9,047 nt of DNA, taken from UBA8687 sp964564655. GTDB lineage: Bacteria; Nitrospinota; Nitrospinia; Nitrospinales; VA-1. Below the pieces are notes generated by a model. It had not been told where the DNA came from, did no database searches, and saw only the letters and a program-made list of their open reading frames with translations. Below are positions 6,489 through 9,047 of the stretch, piece by piece. The position numbers and the translations under genes were made by a program. The stretch is taken from contig CAZMBO010000066.1 in the NCBI GenBank assembly GCA_964564655.1, forward strand, positions 1-9,047, written 5' to 3'. The stretch's first letter is position 1, and the number at the start of each line of letters is the position of its first letter.

Positions 6489-7394
6489 ATGTCCTGGTTA
6501 GATAAACTCAAAGCTGGTATTTACAAAAAGTCCGCGAAAGTTGAAGACCTATGGACCTCGTGTAAGAAATGCAAAGAACAGATATATGTTTCAGAGTTAG
6601 AAGACAATCTCAAAGTTTGTCCAAAATGTGAGTATCACTTTCGTCTAGATGCCCGACAACGCATCCATTTGCTTATTGATCCTGAGACGTTTGTGGAACA
6701 GGATCAAAATCTGACATCCTCTGATCCGCTAAAGTTTAAAGATACAAAAAAATATAAAGATAGAATGCGTGCCAGCATTAAAAAAAATTCAACCAATGAT
6801 GCCATCATTACTGGTTCAGGGTTGATGGAAGGACTTTCCGTCGAAGTTGCAGTCTTTGACTTTAGTTTTATGGGAGGAAGCATGGGATCCGTCGTTGGCG
6901 AGAAAATAACACGTTCCATAGAAAGAGCCATAGAAAATAATGTGCCTCTAATTATTGTCAGTTGTTCAGGCGGTGCGCGCATGCAAGAAGGCATTTTTTC
7001 ACTCATGCAAATGGCAAAAACCTCATCGGCTTTAAAAAAACTTAGCGCAAAAAAGATTCCTTATATTTCTATTCTAACTGATCCTACTATGGGCGGTGTA
7101 TCTGCAAGTTTTTCCATGCTTGGGGATATTATACTTGCCGAGCCAGGAGCTCTGATCGGCTTTGCCGGACCACGCGTGATCGAACAAACAATCAAACAAA
7201 AACTGCCCAATGGCTTCCAAAGAGCCGAGTTTCAGTTAGAACATGGTTTAATAGATGGTGTGGTTAAAAGAAAAGATATGAAATCCACTCTGGTACAACT
7301 TCTCAATATGCTTCAAAACAAGCCCCTGGGTGCAACGAAGAAAGAAGAAAAAATCCCAAGACTCACCAACCCTCCAGAAGTTCTCGGCGCGTAG
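6489..7394 (+). CDS. accD: Acetyl-CoA carboxylase carboxyltransferase, beta subunit
   Basis: Beta half of the alpha2beta2 carboxyltransferase that moves CO2 from biotinylated AccB to acetyl-CoA, forming malonyl-CoA for fatty acid synthesis. The 301 aa are near the usual 285-305. A zinc ribbon with Cys25, Cys28, Cys44 and Cys47 (C-x2-C-x15-C-x2-C) precedes the crotonase-like domain. Conserved segments are FMGGSMGSVVGEK (127-139), SCSGGARMQEG (158-168), TDPTMGGVSASF (197-208) and GFAGPRVIEQT (224-234). It starts 9 bp after the pssA stop with a weak ribosome site, again suggesting coupling. It ends the rightward cluster and is convergent with the porin gene. The partner accA is not in the window. 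Placement after pssA, where leuA is often found in comparable clusters, puts fatty acid and phospholipid synthesis under one transcript. Confidence 0.97.
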   Translation: MSWLDKLKAGIYKKSAKVEDLWTSCKKCKEQIYVSELEDNLKVCPKCEYHFRLDARQRIHLLIDPETFVEQDQNLTSSDPLKFKDTKKYKDRMRASIKKNSTNDAIITGSGLMEGLSVEVAVFDFSFMGGSMGSVVGEKITRSIERAIENNVPLIIVSCSGGARMQEGIFSLMQMAKTSSALKKLSAKKIPYISILTDPTMGGVSASFSMLGDIILAEPGALIGFAGPRVIEQTIKQKLPNGFQRAEFQLEHGLIDGVVKRKDMKSTLVQLLNMLQNKPLGATKKEEKIPRLTNPPEVLGA

Positions 7395-7413
7395 CAGAGA
7401 GTTCCACTCTCTG
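7395..7413 (+). terminator. Hairpin immediately after accD, possible transcript end
   Basis: CAGAGAG-TTCCA-CTCTCTG forms a perfect 7-bp stem with a 5-nt loop and begins at the base after the accD TAG stop. No run of T follows on either strand, so it is not a canonical intrinsic terminator. It could stabilise the 3' end or assist Rho-dependent termination between the convergent accD and porin genes. Confidence 0.4.
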
Positions 7414-7473
7414 GGTATCAGAAAAATATGCCAAGGGAGAGGTCCTTTAAACACCTATTTTTATATTACCGAT

Positions 7474-8817
7474 TTACCAATCAACCTGAAAACGGATGAT
7501 ATTAGAGTTCAGAGTGCCGTTATCTGTCCCTGTTCCACTGGTGAAATCAGAGTGGACATAGTTATACATTACACGTGACATAGGGTTTAACTCCCAGTTA
7601 AGTCCCAGGGTCAGATTCTTTTGTTCGCCACCGGTAATACCTGCACTCCGATCATTCAAGTCCAACTCGGCATAACGTATGGCTAATTGCAGTGCACCAG
7701 TCCCGTGCCCTTCCGACCAGTTTTTATTCCAATCAAAATTTTCCTTCGGTTTAAAGCGGACGATAACACCTTTTTTCCCAGAATAGCGACGGTTTTCTCC
7801 TGTTATATACCAGCTACCTTGAACATAAAAACTATCCAACTGCCCATTAGTGCTCCCATCCTTTTTAACATCTGTAATAACATATTCACCCTGCAAACTG
7901 AACTGATCCCGGTTTACAGCAGTTTCTAATCCTATAATATTGAACTCACGAGCAGTGATAGCCCCCGTGGTTATAAAAGTACTTGTAATTTCGGTATCGC
8001 GTGCTCCTTTGAATGTCACCTGATTGTCCGTTGCCTTTTCATAACTCCAACTTGCTCCCAAATGAATCCAGGTTTTTCCATCTTCGGAATAATAAGGTGA
8101 TCCTGAGATTCTGCTGGTAATATTCCAGTCACCATCAATTTGAAAATCAGGCGGCCTTTCACTAGTTTCTTTATTTATAAAAACAGACCAGTTAAGGCCC
8201 TCATTGAAAGCGTGATTATAAAAAGCAAAGCCTGTATTTCGAGTTTTGAAAAAGGTATTTGTCAGAGAACGCTCAATAAATGTTAGGTATTTAGAGCTGG
8301 TAACAGAATCTAAAGATGCCGGTCGTTTAAAGTGGCCCACCTGAAAATTTCCGAGAACGGGAATACGGGTTATTCCAACATACATATCTTTAAATACTAC
8401 ACCGTCAGTCCCCCCATCCACATCAATATCGAACATATACTTAACCTTTTTATGAAGCAGTCCTGCCATGAAGAAGCGGACCCGGCGAAAACGAGCTCCG
8501 TTCTCCTGCTGGCCAAAAGCAGATTTAAAAGAACCGGATTCACTAAAGAAACCCCAATCATGCATAATGCGGCCACCCACCTGAGCCCTAAACTGGTTAT
8601 CGCGGGTCCGCATTTTAAATCCGTTTTTATAATAAGTAAGAATTTCCTTTTCTTCTTTTTTGTACCTTGCTTTCTCCTTTTGTTCTAAAGTTTCTAGTCT
8701 TTTTTCCAGTCTTTCAATTTTCCTTGAACCTTGAGCTTCCACTTTAAAATTACCAAACCAACTAAACAATGAAACCACTAGTCCCAACAAAAACGCTTTC
8801 TTAATCGTTTTTCCCAT
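7474..8817 (-). CDS. Phosphate-selective porin O/P (OprP-type) outer-membrane protein
   Basis: Outer-membrane beta-barrel porin of the OprO/OprP family, typically a trimeric channel for phosphate, polyphosphate or other anions. The 447-aa product has a signal peptide: basic GKTIKKA, a hydrophobic core at about 8-21 and a likely cut after VEA (26-28). A short heptad-like coiled coil, IERLEKRLETLEQKEK (34-49), follows and is common at the N-terminus of this family. The barrel starts near residue 60. Family features include VGGRIMHDWGF (80-90), ARFRRVRFFMAGLLHKKVKYMFDID (108-132) and FQVGHFKRPASLDSVTSSKYLTFIER (158-183). Alternating amphipathic strands run to the end. The terminal residue is Trp (IIRFQVDW), an aromatic BamA signal, though Phe is commoner. 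Ribosome site weak. Preceded on the same strand by a strong promoter at 9027-8999. True solute cannot be told; phosphate is the family default. Confidence 0.9.
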   Translation of the reverse strand: MGKTIKKAFLLGLVVSLFSWFGNFKVEAQGSRKIERLEKRLETLEQKEKARYKKEEKEILTYYKNGFKMRTRDNQFRAQVGGRIMHDWGFFSESGSFKSAFGQQENGARFRRVRFFMAGLLHKKVKYMFDIDVDGGTDGVVFKDMYVGITRIPVLGNFQVGHFKRPASLDSVTSSKYLTFIERSLTNTFFKTRNTGFAFYNHAFNEGLNWSVFINKETSERPPDFQIDGDWNITSRISGSPYYSEDGKTWIHLGASWSYEKATDNQVTFKGARDTEITSTFITTGAITAREFNIIGLETAVNRDQFSLQGEYVITDVKKDGSTNGQLDSFYVQGSWYITGENRRYSGKKGVIVRFKPKENFDWNKNWSEGHGTGALQLAIRYAELDLNDRSAGITGGEQKNLTLGLNWELNPMSRVMYNYVHSDFTSGTGTDNGTLNSNIIRFQVDW

Positions 8818-8965
8818 TCTAATTAGACTCTGCCCTTAAAAAAAGATCGATAAAAACAAAACACCATAAACATTAAAAAGAAGCAATTCTCTAATATTCC
8901 AACTCTACCGATTTTTGACACGCCACCGACTAACCCTGATTTTTTTGAATCTTTTCATCCAACAT

Positions 8966-9003
8966 CGTTATATTTATAAAAACATATCGATGTACCGTTA
9001 TAT
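8966..9003 (-). repeat. Direct repeat ATATAACG, possible operator pair
   Basis: The 8-mer ATATAACG occurs on the minus strand at 9003-8996 and again at 8973-8966, exactly 30 bp apart (about three helical turns). Both copies continue with purine-T, and both are preceded by TTT at matching offset. The first copy overlaps the predicted -10 box and start site; the second lies about 20-27 bp into the transcript. An inverted pair ACATCG (8962-8967) / CGATGT (8988-8993) lies between and beside them. The arrangement would suit a repressor, but the AT-rich background makes chance possible. Confidence 0.35.
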
Positions 9004-9027
9004 ATCAAAATATATATTGCTTGTCAA
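8999..9027 (-). promoter_or_regulatory. Sigma70-like promoter for the porin gene
   Basis: On the minus strand a perfect -35 box TTGACA (9027-9022) is followed after 17 bp by TATATA (9004-8999). A TG directly upstream gives the extended -10 form TGATATATA. Predicted transcription start is near 8992. This is the best promoter match in the window and points at the porin gene about 175 nt downstream. Confidence 0.65.
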
Positions 9028-9047
9028 GAAAAGGCTTCTGAAACGAA

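Larger units (their letters stand above)
8818..9047 (-). promoter_or_regulatory. Leader and upstream region of the porin gene
   Basis: This AT-rich region of 230 bp carries the porin promoter and a leader of about 175 nt. On the minus strand the leader contains a possible 17-codon frame, ATG at 8958-8956 to TAG at 8907-8905, giving MKRFKKIRVSRWRVKNR; it has no proper ribosome site, so it is recorded only as a possibility. The stretch nearest the start codon is T-rich. An AAGGG lies 16 nt before the ATG, too far to be an ordinary ribosome site. No gene enters from the right edge on either strand. Confidence 0.5.

Noticed and set aside
7330..7578. Plus-strand open frame of 82 codons bridging the ends of accD and the porin gene
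   Set aside because: Overlaps the ends of two well-supported genes and the hairpin, lacks a ribosome site and resembles nothing known to me.
8332..8688. Plus-strand open frame of 118 codons opposite the porin
   Set aside because: Antisense to the conserved first third of the porin; the end is a run of Phe from the reverse of the Lys/Glu-rich coiled coil.
1..9047. CRISPR array, tRNA/rRNA genes, insertion sequence ends, phage or toxin-antitoxin genes
   Set aside because: Looked for on both strands; no regularly spaced repeats, cloverleaf, transposase motifs or small paired toxin/antitoxin frames were seen.

Overview
The window reads as an ordinary chromosomal housekeeping stretch from a Gram-negative bacterium of moderately low GC content. 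Evidence for an outer membrane is a complete signal-peptide-bearing OprP-type porin. The PssA/Psd route to phosphatidylethanolamine and a bacterial-type AccD fit the same picture. The order ilvN-ilvC-psd-pssA resembles arrangements known from deltaproteobacterial and related lineages (Nitrospinota is a possible guess), but nothing here fixes the taxon. I see no mobile element, tRNA, rRNA, CRISPR array or phage gene.

Layout, left to right. (1) Bases 2-436, rightward: the C-terminal half of a Ca2+/Na+ exchanger cut by the window edge. (2) 492-1004, leftward: a bactofilin with an unusual hydrophobic C-terminal tail. (3) 1224-1937, rightward: rph (RNase PH), divergent from the bactofilin. (4) 1973-3420, leftward: a probable two-gene unit, nth (endonuclease III) then a fetB-like permease. 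(5) 3572-7394, rightward: a tight five-gene cluster, ilvN-ilvC-psd-pssA-accD. (6) 7474-8817, leftward: a phosphate-selective-type porin, convergent with accD, with a well-formed sigma70-like promoter at 8999-9027 and a leader of about 175 nt.

How the genes work together. The five-gene cluster joins two steps of branched-chain amino acid synthesis (acetohydroxyacid synthase regulatory subunit and ketol-acid reductoisomerase), both enzymes that turn CDP-diacylglycerol into phosphatidylethanolamine (PssA, then Psd), and the carboxyltransferase beta subunit that feeds fatty acid synthesis. It is thus a membrane-lipid and amino-acid precursor operon. Several partner genes are missing locally and must lie elsewhere: ilvB (catalytic AHAS subunit), accA and fetA (ATPase for FetB).

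I did not find a convincing undescribed system. The points most worth a second look are the pair of ATATAACG repeats around the porin promoter, the tail-anchored bactofilin, a Phe in the cofactor-phosphate loop of the reductoisomerase, and the composition of the ilv-lipid operon.
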